Assembly (NCBI GenBank): GCA_902783445.1
Contig: CACZQX010000095.1
Coordinates: 1 to 9,136, forward strand
Origin: an uncultured Lachnospiraceae bacterium
GTDB lineage: Bacteria; Bacillota; Clostridia; Lachnospirales; Lachnospiraceae
Reading direction: 5' to 3'
Length of the DNA stretch: 9,136 bases
The translations under genes and the position numbers were made by a program. The notes beneath the pieces were generated by a model that made no database searches, was not told the DNA's origin, and was given only the letters and a program-made list of their open reading frames with translations. This document shows positions 1 to 6,674 of this stretch, piece after piece; position 1 is the first letter of the stretch, and every line of letters starts with the position of its first letter.

Positions 1-1317
1 GTTGCTAACGTAGACGTTCGTGGTGCAGGTCATTCGGAAGGCGATGTTCATATGTTTACACACCAGGATAGAGAAGATGGCTACGATTTCGTAGAATGGC
101 TTGCTACTCAGGAATGGTGTAACGGAAAAATCGGTATGTCAGGTAACTCAGGTGTTGCTATGCATCAGTGGGGTATTGCTGCAGAACAGCCACCACACCT
201 TGCTTGCATCGCTCCTTGGGAATGCACAACAGACCTTTACAGAGATTCACTTTTCGAAGGTGGTATCCCTGCTCTTTCATTTAACGAATTTATCGCAGCT
301 CAGGTTACAGGTCTCGGCGGCGTTGACGATCAGGTAGCTATGGCAAGAAAATACCCATTATACAACGGATATTGGGAAGACAAAGTTGCTGATTTCTCAA
401 AGGTTAAAATCCCGGTATATCAGACAGCAGGTTTCTCACACTTCCACTTACCTGGTTCAATGAGAGCCTTCAGAAAATGTAAATCACCTAGAAAATGGTT
501 AAGAGCTCACAGAGATTTCGAGTGGCCGGATACATACGATCCAAGAAACCTTCAGGATCTTAAGATGTTCTATGACAGATACTTAAAAGACATCCACAAC
601 GGTTGGGAAATGACTCCAAAGGTTCGTATCGACATCATGGATGCTTACGATCAGGATTACGAAGAAAGACATGCAGAAGACAGATTCCCTATCGCTCGTA
701 CGGAATACAGAAAATACTACTTAAATGCAGCAGATACTTCAATGCAGGCTGAACCTGTAGCAAACGAATCTAAAGTTGCTTACGATCCTGAAACAGGTAA
801 AGTTGAATTTGATATGGCATTTGATGAAGAAACTATCCTTATCGGTTACATGAAACTTCGTCTTTATGTTGAATGCGACGGTTATGATGATATGGATATG
901 TTCATCAATGTTCAGAAAGCCGACAAAGACGGCAACTGGATTCCATGGTTAACACTTAACGAGCCTCATCCGGGTGCATGGGGTAAGATGAGAGTTTCAG
1001 CTCGTGAGCTTGATGAGAAACTTTCAACATCATTCAACCCTGTACAGAAGTTCAGAAACGTACAGAAACTTAAACCGGGCGAAATTGTTCCTGTTGATAT
1101 CGCTATCGTTCCATCATCACGTATTTGGCACAAAGGCGAAAAAATCAGAGTTCAGGTTTCGGGCCGTTACATAAGAGAAGGCTGGTTCGAGCCACTTTCA
1201 TGGGATACAGATAACCACGGAACACATATCATCCACACAGGCGGACAGTACGAATCATACCTTCAGGTACCTTACATCGGACCTAAATACAGACCGGGTG
1301 ACTTCGTAAGCGAATAG
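1..1317 (+). CDS. CocE/NonD-family serine hydrolase, C-terminal 438 residues (5' end cut by window)
   Basis: The frame is open from base 1, so the first in-frame ATG at 52 is internal and the true start lies upstream. The visible part begins with the family block VRGAGHSEGD (window residues 6-15). It continues to the nucleophile elbow GMSGNSG, whose second Ser (bases 148-150) is the expected nucleophile, in the setting G-N-S-x-x-A followed by HQW and AAEQPPHLACIAPWE. The block WLRAHRDFEWPD (near 495-540) and the FYDRYLKDIHNGWE segment are typical of the large CocE/NonD group. From about base 720 the protein reads as the C-terminal jelly-roll domain of X-Pro dipeptidyl-peptidase-like hydrolases, ending in VSGRYIREGW and a DNHGTHIIHTGG segment. 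The family cleaves esters or amides; the substrate here is unknown. It is probably cytoplasmic, but the N-terminus is not visible. A butyrate kinase gene follows 16 bases downstream, so the two are probably co-transcribed. Family certain, specificity unknown. Confidence 0.9.
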   Translation, partial: VANVDVRGAGHSEGDVHMFTHQDREDGYDFVEWLATQEWCNGKIGMSGNSGVAMHQWGIAAEQPPHLACIAPWECTTDLYRDSLFEGGIPALSFNEFIAAQVTGLGGVDDQVAMARKYPLYNGYWEDKVADFSKVKIPVYQTAGFSHFHLPGSMRAFRKCKSPRKWLRAHRDFEWPDTYDPRNLQDLKMFYDRYLKDIHNGWEMTPKVRIDIMDAYDQDYEERHAEDRFPIARTEYRKYYLNAADTSMQAEPVANESKVAYDPETGKVEFDMAFDEETILIGYMKLRLYVECDGYDDMDMFINVQKADKDGNWIPWLTLNEPHPGAWGKMRVSARELDEKLSTSFNPVQKFRNVQKLKPGEIVPVDIAIVPSSRIWHKGEKIRVQVSGRYIREGWFEPLSWDTDNHGTHIIHTGGQYESYLQVPYIGPKYRPGDFVSE

Positions 1318-1333
1318 ATTGAGAGGAAATAAT

Positions 1334-2443
1334 ATGTCATATAAGATTTTCACATTAAGTCCGGGATCTACTTCAACAAAACTTGCTGTTTTCGAAGACG
1401 ACAAAATGGTTTTCAAAGCAAATGTTGCACACGATCCGGAAAAATTAAAAAGCTTCGCTGAAATCAGCGACCAGCTTCCATACAGAAAAGAAACAATTCT
1501 TTCAGAATTGGACAAAGCAGGTATTTCTTTAAAGGATATGGATGCATATGCAGCTTACTCGGGTGGTCTTGTACCACTTCTTGGCGGCATCTATCCTGTT
1601 AACGAAGCTATCCTTAAAGATTCAAGAGAAGGCAAAACGGTTAAGCACCCTGCTATCTTAGGTTCACAGCTTATCCACGCTTTTTCCGAAGAATTCGGCG
1701 GAGCACCTGCTTACCTTGTTAACCCACCTGATGTTGATGAATTCGAGGACCTTGCAAGAGTTACAGGTATGAAAGGCATCTACAGAGAAAGCCGTGTTCA
1801 CGTACTTAACCAGAAGGAAGTTGCTATGCGTTTTGCTAAGGAACTCGGTAAAAAGTACGAAGATTGCAACTTTGTTGTTGCTCACGTTGGCGGCGGTCTT
1901 TCGGTAACTGCTCAGAAACACGGTCTTATCGTTGACGGTAACGACGTACTTAACGGTGACGGTCCTATGGCTCCAAACCGTTCGGGTTCTATGCCGGCAG
2001 TACCTATCATCAAGATGTGTTTCTCAGGCGAGTACACAGAAAAAGAAATGATTGCAAAAGTTAGTAAAACAGGCGGTTTACTCGGCCACTTGGGTACCGA
2101 CTCAGCTCTTGAAATCGGCGAAAAGATTAAAGCAGGCGATAAATACGCTAAGCTTATCTACGATGCAATGGCTTACCAGCTTTGCAAGTTCATCGGTTCT
2201 TATGCTGTTGTTCTTGAAGGCAAGGTTGACGGTATCGTCCTTACAGGCGGTGTAAGTAACGATAAATACTTCACAGACCAGATTGAGAAACGCTGCGGTT
2301 GGATTGCTCCAATCAAGGTTTACGGCGGCGATTTCGAAATGGAAGCACTTGCAAATGGCGCTATCCGTGCTCTTAAGGGTGAAGAAGAACTTAAAGAATA
2401 CACAGGCGTTCCTGTATGGGATGGATTTGATTATGCTTACTAA
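1334..2443 (+). CDS. buk: Butyrate kinase-like acyl kinase (divergent Buk)
   Basis: The 369-residue protein has the length and motif order of butyrate kinases in the acetate/sugar kinase-Hsc70-actin superfamily, which interconvert acyl phosphate + ADP and carboxylate + ATP in the cytoplasm. Visible motifs are SPGSTSTK (residues 9-16, phosphate-1 loop), AHVGGGLS (183-190), GDGPMAPNRSG (208-218, with Arg216 matching the conserved active-site Arg), GHLGTDSA (251-258) and IVLTGGVSND (301-310, adenosine-side motif). I chose ATG 1334 because GAGAGG sits 7 bases upstream; an in-frame TTG at 1319 lacks such a site. Two normally conserved spots differ: the usual Asn before PGSTSTK is Ser9, and the usual RGGLL near residue 76 reads YSGGL. 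The acyl substrate may therefore not be butyrate, and isobutyrate, branched-chain or other acids are possible. It probably forms an operon with the upstream hydrolase, and a hairpin terminator follows. Confidence 0.88.
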   Translation: MSYKIFTLSPGSTSTKLAVFEDDKMVFKANVAHDPEKLKSFAEISDQLPYRKETILSELDKAGISLKDMDAYAAYSGGLVPLLGGIYPVNEAILKDSREGKTVKHPAILGSQLIHAFSEEFGGAPAYLVNPPDVDEFEDLARVTGMKGIYRESRVHVLNQKEVAMRFAKELGKKYEDCNFVVAHVGGGLSVTAQKHGLIVDGNDVLNGDGPMAPNRSGSMPAVPIIKMCFSGEYTEKEMIAKVSKTGGLLGHLGTDSALEIGEKIKAGDKYAKLIYDAMAYQLCKFIGSYAVVLEGKVDGIVLTGGVSNDKYFTDQIEKRCGWIAPIKVYGGDFEMEALANGAIRALKGEEELKEYTGVPVWDGFDYAY

Positions 2444-2459
2444 AAGCAAATTGCTTTTA
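2441..2459. repeat. Palindrome overlapping the buk stop codon
   Basis: TAAAAGCAA and TTGCTTTTA flank a single A and form a perfect 9-base inverted repeat beginning at the TAA stop codon. As RNA it could fold into a 7-bp stem with a 5-base loop. It is AT-rich and no T run follows, so it is at most an accessory 3'-end stem ahead of the stronger hairpin at 2483. Confidence 0.4.
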
Positions 2460-2482
2460 ATTATGTAAAATCCATTAAAATT

Positions 2483-2507
2483 GGCGACTCATAAGAGTCG
2501 CCTTTTT
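2483..2507 (+). terminator. Rho-independent terminator after buk
   Basis: GGCGACTC and GAGTCGCC form a perfect 8-bp GC-rich stem around the loop ATAA, followed by TTTTT. It ends the hydrolase-buk unit. On the minus strand the same stem is followed by AATTTTAATGG, so it may also stop ybaK transcription, whose stop codon lies 15 bases away. A bidirectional terminator between convergent genes is the simplest reading. Confidence 0.9.
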
Positions 2508-2521
2508 GCTTGCAAATTATT

Positions 2522-2995
2522 TTATACCAAATCCGCTACCGTTATTTGCGCAACTTCTATAAGGTCCTGTGGTGCTATTTCTATTTGTGCTCCCAGCTTT
2601 CCTGCGCTTACAAATATTTTCTCGCTTTCAAGGGCTGTTTCGTGTATGAAGGTTGCAAATTTCTTCTTCATGCCGATAGGCGAACAACCGCCGTGCACGT
2701 AGCCTGTCAGGGGCAGAAGTTCCTTTTGTTTTATCATGGCAATAGATTTCTCCCCTGCTGCCTTGGCCGCCTTCTTAAGGTCAAGTTCTTCTTTTACGGG
2801 TACTACAAACACATAGTGTTCCCCGCTTTTTCCGCAAGTTACCAAAGTTTTAAAGACTCTGTCCACATCTTCCTTTAGGATTTTAGCGATATCCTCCCCG
2901 CTCATGGATGGGTCTTGCTCGTAAGTTCTGCTGCCGTATTCTATCTTCTTCGCATCAAGTACGCGCATTACATTTGTCTTTTCGTCTTTTTTCAT
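2522..2995 (-). CDS. ybaK: Cys-tRNA(Pro)/Cys-tRNA(Cys) deacylase, YbaK/EbsC family
   Basis: This 157-residue protein belongs to the YbaK branch of the aminoacyl-tRNA deacylase (ProX/INS) superfamily. These cytoplasmic proteins hydrolyse Cys-tRNA(Pro) made by mistake by prolyl-tRNA synthetase. Diagnostic blocks are TNVMRVLDAKKIEY (7-20), VFKTLVTCGKSGEHY (47-61) with the family's key Lys at residue 49, KEELDLKKAAKAAGEKS (68-84), and GGCSPIGMKKKF (102-113). Length is normal for the family. The ATG at 2995 is supported by GGAG about 6-7 bases upstream. The gene is convergent with buk and divergent from the symporter gene at 3168, so it appears to be transcribed alone, probably from an extended -10 element near 3040-3048. 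Confidence 0.93.
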   Translation of the reverse strand: MKKDEKTNVMRVLDAKKIEYGSRTYEQDPSMSGEDIAKILKEDVDRVFKTLVTCGKSGEHYVFVVPVKEELDLKKAAKAAGEKSIAMIKQKELLPLTGYVHGGCSPIGMKKKFATFIHETALESEKIFVSAGKLGAQIEIAPQDLIEVAQITVADLV

Positions 2996-3039
2996 AAATA
3001 TCTCCGTATTTCATGCTCTTTATCTTATTTCCGACTTAT

Positions 3040-3048
3040 ATTATATCA
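3040..3048 (-). promoter_or_regulatory. Probable extended -10 promoter element for ybaK
   Basis: Read on the minus strand, these bases are TGATATAAT, a consensus TATAAT preceded by the TGn of an extended -10 element. Transcription would start near 3033, leaving a leader of about 38 bases before the ybaK ATG. No good -35 hexamer is visible at 16-18 bases, which extended -10 promoters can tolerate. Confidence 0.5.
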
Positions 3049-3124
3049 CAACGAATTTATTTAATCCTTTAAATGAGGCAAATCAATAAATTGTTTTATG
3101 TCCGATTTTGTTATAAAATTAATA

Positions 3125-3130
3125 TATAAT
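3125..3130 (+). promoter_or_regulatory. Possible -10 box for the symporter gene
   Basis: TATAAT occurs 37 bases before the symporter start in a very AT-rich stretch. There is no convincing -35 hexamer at normal spacing (the sequence there is near TCCGATTTTG), and other TATAAA/TATATA strings lie at 3136 and 3147. The promoter is probably in this stretch, but the exact box is uncertain. Confidence 0.3.
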
Positions 3131-3167
3131 CAATCTATAAATTAGCTATATAACAAACGGGGAACAT

Positions 3168-4799
3168 ATGAAAACTAGGGAAAAATATCTTGATGCCAAA
3201 CTTGAATGCATCAAGGACGCTATTGACTTTATCGATATCAATCTTAAAGATATAAAATCAAAGAAAAAAGAACGTATCAAGGCCGAACTCTTGGCTGAAG
3301 AATTTCTTGCGCACACAATCAATAACAAAGCCGAAGATGACAGCGATAAAATTCGCGTTGCAGTCAGCAAAACAGCCTCAAAAAAATCAGTTATCGTTTC
3401 TTTCAAAGGCAAACAAATAAAAGGCCTTGAAAATATCGGATTGGAAAAGGACCTTTCTTTTTCGGATATGTCTGCCGATACAGAAGCTTTTTTTAGAAAT
3501 AAAATCATCTCATCCAACAGCGATAGTTTTACATGCGGCTATAAAAACGGAATAAATAAAATAAGCATAACCGTTCACGAATCCACAACTTTGGCTTTAA
3601 AAGGTGTTTTTATTACCTTCCTTTTGGCCTTTGTTATCGGTTTGATTGTTCGTTTGATTTTACCCAAAGAAGCCACGCTTTTTATAAGCGAAAATATTTT
3701 GCATACCATTGAAACCATCTTTTTAAACGCATTTAAGTTGATTACCGGACCGGTAATTTTCTTTTCCATTGCATCATCCATAGGTTCATATTCCGACCTT
3801 AAGGAGCTTGGAAGAAACGCTTCAAGATTTATTATACTCTATTTTATTTCAACTGCCGTTACTTTGTTAATAGGCTTTGGAATATCTATGGGGTTTTCTC
3901 CCGGATATGCGGGCGAATTTAGTTCCACGGCAAGCACAGTGGCTTCCGAAAGCAGCAATTTCAGCATCAGCGAAGCCATATCAAACATTATACCTTCAAA
4001 TATTTTAAAACCATTTTTGGAACTAAACACAATACAAATAATAGTTATTGCCGTTTTGGTAGGTATAGCTGCCGGAAAGCTTGGAGAAAAGTCTGCAAAG
4101 ATTAATATTTTTTTATCCAAAGCAAACGATTTGTTCTTCAAAATTACGGAAATAATAACAAAATATTTGCACTTAATGATTTTTGTTTCCGTTGCAGCCT
4201 TGGTAATCAGCATTAAACCCGAAGCTACCGGATCGATTCTGACTCTTGTACTTTGTATTTTCTTAGGCTTAATTTTGACATTTGTTTTTTACAACATTCT
4301 TCTTTTAATAACCACAAGAACATCGCCGATTAAATTTTTTAAAAAAGCTTACCCTATTTGGATAAATGCTTTTGCTCTACACTCAAGCAATGCGGCAATT
4401 TCTTTTACTATGGAAAGCTGTAAAAAAGATTTGAATATTTCACCTAAGATATATTCTTTTTCAATACCTTTGGGAGCTATTATAAACATTGACGATCTTA
4501 CCATGATGTTCAGCCTGAGTGTTTTGTTTTTTGCCAATATATTTGGCATCGGTTTTAAACCAAGCGATTATTTTATATTGATTATTATGATTGTTGTTTT
4601 ATCCCTTGGAACTCCGGGTATACCTTCAGGTGGAACGCTAAGCTTTACACTGATTTTGAGCCAGTTTGGCATACCTATGGAAGCCTTGGCAATATTTATC
4701 AGCATTAATGCCATATTGGACCCATTTGCTACCGGAAACAATGTTTACGGAAATACGATAAAATCATTTATTGTTTCTCATAGTCTAAAGAATAAATAG
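3168..4799 (+). CDS. DAACS/SLC1-family cation symporter with an extra N-terminal soluble domain
   Basis: The 543-residue protein has two parts. Residues 1 to about 135 are hydrophilic and charged. The order AELLAEEFLAH (39-49), IRVAVSK, SVIVSFKG, then a closing CGYKNGINKISITV (123-136) recalls a degenerate GHKL-type ATPase fold without the DxGxG box. From about residue 143 the protein is a multi-pass membrane carrier of the SLC1/DAACS fold: hairpin 1 LHSSNAAI (404-411), TM7 GAIINIDDL (436-444), hairpin 2 GTPGIPSGG (481-489) and TM8 ILDPFATGNNVYGN (516-529). Family members import dicarboxylates or amino acids with Na+ or H+. Relative to GltPh numbering, D394, T398 and N401 are kept, but R397 is Ala and D405 is Asn, so an acidic amino acid substrate is unlikely. 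The start has GGGGA 4 bases upstream. The gene is AT-richer than its neighbours and stands alone. Family confident, substrate unknown. Confidence 0.85.
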   Translation: MKTREKYLDAKLECIKDAIDFIDINLKDIKSKKKERIKAELLAEEFLAHTINNKAEDDSDKIRVAVSKTASKKSVIVSFKGKQIKGLENIGLEKDLSFSDMSADTEAFFRNKIISSNSDSFTCGYKNGINKISITVHESTTLALKGVFITFLLAFVIGLIVRLILPKEATLFISENILHTIETIFLNAFKLITGPVIFFSIASSIGSYSDLKELGRNASRFIILYFISTAVTLLIGFGISMGFSPGYAGEFSSTASTVASESSNFSISEAISNIIPSNILKPFLELNTIQIIVIAVLVGIAAGKLGEKSAKINIFLSKANDLFFKITEIITKYLHLMIFVSVAALVISIKPEATGSILTLVLCIFLGLILTFVFYNILLLITTRTSPIKFFKKAYPIWINAFALHSSNAAISFTMESCKKDLNISPKIYSFSIPLGAIINIDDLTMMFSLSVLFFANIFGIGFKPSDYFILIIMIVVLSLGTPGIPSGGTLSFTLILSQFGIPMEALAIFISINAILDPFATGNNVYGNTIKSFIVSHSLKNK

Positions 4800-4826
4800 A
4801 AAACGGAAGCAGTTATTCTGCTTCCG
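4790..4826 (-). terminator. Hairpin terminator between the convergent symporter and PQ-loop genes
   Basis: CGGAAGCAG (4804-4812) and CTGCTTCCG (4818-4826) form a perfect 9-bp stem with the loop TTATT. On the minus strand the stem is followed by TTTTCTATTTATT, a good tail for terminating the AGCS/PQ-loop unit. On the plus strand the tail is only CCAATTTAT, so termination of the symporter transcript would be weaker. The stop codon of the minus-strand gene lies in the loop, and its last codons form one arm of the stem. Confidence 0.8.
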
Positions 4827-5115
4827 CCAATTTATCATATCTTCTGTTTCTGAAATATAAGATAATATCAAAGCTTATTTCCGCTAAATTAAGTATGTAG
4901 AATACAAATCCCAACCAGAAAAGCCCGGTAAATTCGCCACCTTGAGACAACTGTATAATTTTTCTTGTTATTCCGAAAATATATCCAAGCCAAATAAATA
5001 TCTCAAATCCGAGGCTTTTGCCTTTTGCAGTCTTTGAAACAAGCGACTTATATATTGCCACGGGCCAAGAAACACCAAACGCAATTATCATAAGCGCCTC
5101 AAGTAAATCTACCAT
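4813..5115 (-). CDS. Small three-helix membrane protein, PQ-loop/SemiSWEET-like
   Basis: The 100-residue protein has three hydrophobic segments, at about 4-22, 36-54 and 63-88, and a charged C-terminal tail. The region SWPVAIYKSLVSKTAKGKSLGF (16-37) resembles the first helix and loop of SemiSWEET/PQ-loop proteins: Pro in the first helix, then a basic loop with K-T-x-K-G-K-S-L leading into helix 2. The classical Pro-Gln pair is Trp-Pro here. SemiSWEETs dimerise to carry sugars, and other PQ-loop proteins carry amino acids; the solute here is unknown. The start at 5115 has AGGAG about 10 bases upstream, and that site overlaps the TAG stop of the upstream AGCS symporter gene, so the two are probably co-transcribed and translationally coupled. 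Family placement is by motif resemblance only. Confidence 0.7.
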   Translation of the reverse strand: MVDLLEALMIIAFGVSWPVAIYKSLVSKTAKGKSLGFEIFIWLGYIFGITRKIIQLSQGGEFTGLFWLGFVFYILNLAEISFDIILYFRNRRYDKLAEAE

Positions 5116-5128
5116 TTTTCATCATCTC

Positions 5129-6556
5129 CTACATTTCTTTATGTCTTTTCAAAAAATCTCTTGTATCTTTAACAATAACGCCGCTTAGGGCAAACAAAGC
5201 TATTACGTTTGGAATTGCCATCAGTGCGTTAAAGACATCGGCAATTGTCCAAACAACCGAAACCGTAAGGTAAGGTCCGATAAATACGGCAAATATATAT
5301 AACCAACGATATAACTTAACAATCTTCGTCTTACCGTTTGAAAAATATTCAAGACATTTCTCACCGTAATAATCCCAACCAAGGATTGTAGTAAAGGCAA
5401 AAAATATAAGGCAAACCATAAGGATAAAGGATGCCACACCGTTAGGCAGGAAATAGAGACCTTGATCGAAAGCCGCCGTCGTAACGGCTACACCTTGCAA
5501 ACTCGGATCTGCCCATGTTCCCATCATAACAATGGCAAGACCTGTCATTGTACATATTACGATGGTGTCTATAAATGTACCTGTCATTGATACAAGTCCT
5601 TGACGTACAGGCTCTTTTGTCTGGGCTGCCGCCGCTGCAATAGGTGCGGAACCCAAGCCCGCTTCGTTTGAAAATATACCTCTGGCAACACCCTTTTGAA
5701 CAGCAATCATAATCGCGGCAAATATACCTCCGGTTGCTGCCCTGGCGCCGAATGCATCCGTTATAATTTCAACAAATGCTCCCGGTAAAAGTTTTATGTT
5801 AACTATTATTATAATCAATACAACGGCCACATATAATATAGCCATAAAAGGAACGATTACCTGAGAAACCTTTCCTATACGTTTAACGCCACCGATTACA
5901 ACAAGTCCCACGCAAACCGCAACCACTATGGATGTTATTACAAGAGCAATTGAGTATTCGTTTCCGAAAATAGTAACAGTCGGCGCACCTTCCGTATCAA
6001 AAAAGTTTGTTACGGCAGAGGCTATACCGTTAACCTGAGTAATTGTACCGATTCCCAAAAGTCCGGCGCAAAGTCCGAAAAATGCAAAAAGTTTTGCAAG
6101 CCATTTCCATTTTTCGCCCATTCCGTTTTGAATATAATAGAAAGGTCCTCCCAGAGCCCTTCCGTCTTTATCCAGTTTTCTGTATTTTATAGCCAAAAAG
6201 CCTTCGGCATATTTTGTTGCCATTCCGAAAAATGCCGCAACCCACATCCAGAAAAGCGCACCCGGACCACCGCTTAAAATACCGATAGCCGTTGCAACAC
6301 CTACGATGTTACCTGTACCGATTGTTGCGGAAAGCGCTACGCAAAGAGCGCTAAAGCTGGAAATTTCTCCTTCGCCGCCTTCTTCGTTTTTAACCATAAA
6401 TTTTAAAGCCTTACCAAGATGTTTGACTTGCAGACCCCTAAGTCTGATTGTAAGAAAGATACCTATTGCAAGAATAAGTACGCAAAGAGGCACACCCCAA
6501 AGTGCATCATCGATCTTCTCCATCACAGAAGTAAATAATTCCATAACATTTTTCAT
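5129..6556 (-). CDS. Na+:alanine/glycine symporter, AGCS family
   Basis: The 475-residue integral membrane protein matches the alanine or glycine:cation symporter family (AlsT/DagA/AgcS type), which brings small neutral amino acids into the cell with Na+. Clear family blocks are ALSATIGTGNIVG (74-86), GGPGALFWMWVAAFFGMATKY (96-116), and VARGIFSNEAGLGSAPIAAA (290-309) with the following QTKEPVRQG. Length and about 10-11 hydrophobic segments are normal for the family. The ATG at 6556 has a weak AAAGAA-type site upstream; a second ATG four codons later (6544) is an alternative, so the start is uncertain by a few residues. The gene begins after the terminator of the Na+/Ca2+ exchanger gene, so it should have its own promoter within 6557-6622, where I see no clear consensus. 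It is followed closely by the PQ-loop gene. Confidence 0.95.
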   Translation of the reverse strand: MKNVMELFTSVMEKIDDALWGVPLCVLILAIGIFLTIRLRGLQVKHLGKALKFMVKNEEGGEGEISSFSALCVALSATIGTGNIVGVATAIGILSGGPGALFWMWVAAFFGMATKYAEGFLAIKYRKLDKDGRALGGPFYYIQNGMGEKWKWLAKLFAFFGLCAGLLGIGTITQVNGIASAVTNFFDTEGAPTVTIFGNEYSIALVITSIVVAVCVGLVVIGGVKRIGKVSQVIVPFMAILYVAVVLIIIIVNIKLLPGAFVEIITDAFGARAATGGIFAAIMIAVQKGVARGIFSNEAGLGSAPIAAAAAQTKEPVRQGLVSMTGTFIDTIVICTMTGLAIVMMGTWADPSLQGVAVTTAAFDQGLYFLPNGVASFILMVCLIFFAFTTILGWDYYGEKCLEYFSNGKTKIVKLYRWLYIFAVFIGPYLTVSVVWTIADVFNALMAIPNVIALFALSGVIVKDTRDFLKRHKEM

Positions 6557-6592
6557 CCTATTCTTTTATTCTTTAACAAAACTTAAATCATT

Positions 6593-6606
6593 TGGTTAAA
6601 AAACCA
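6593..6606. repeat. Short inverted repeat upstream of the AGCS symporter gene
   Basis: TGGTT and AACCA flank AAAA, giving a 5-bp inverted repeat 37 bases before the symporter start, in the only space available for its promoter. It could be an operator half-site pair or chance in AT-rich DNA; nothing else supports a binding site. No glycine riboswitch-like structure is apparent in this 66-base stretch. Confidence 0.2.
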
Positions 6607-6622
6607 CAATTACTATACTACT

Positions 6623-6671
6623 AAAAAAAAGCTTTGCAGGCAAGAATTAATTTCCGCCACGCAAAGCTTTT
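6623..6671 (-). terminator. Rho-independent terminator after the Na+/Ca2+ exchanger gene
   Basis: AAAAGCTTTGC (6627-6637) pairs perfectly with GCAAAGCTTTT (6661-6671), an 11-bp stem. The 23-base apical part can pair further (GGC with GCC, then GAA with TTC). On the minus strand the stem runs into eight T residues (the A run at 6623-6630). It starts 3 bases past the exchanger stop codon and isolates the AGCS gene from upstream transcription. Confidence 0.88.
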
Positions 6672-6674
6672 GTC

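Noticed and set aside
1319..1333. TTG start giving butyrate kinase five extra residues
   Set aside because: The GAGAGG ribosome binding site lies inside this stretch and points to ATG 1334, and the family normally begins right before the phosphate-1 strand.
3049..3160. Small gene or structured RNA between ybaK and the symporter gene
   Set aside because: The stretch is AT-rich with no frame of useful length with a ribosome binding site and no stable GC-containing hairpin; it is best read as a divergent promoter region.
6557..6622. Glycine riboswitch upstream of the AGCS symporter gene
   Set aside because: These genes often have one in Firmicutes, but the space before the preceding terminator is only 66 AT-rich bases, too short for the aptamer and with none of its conserved GC-rich stems.
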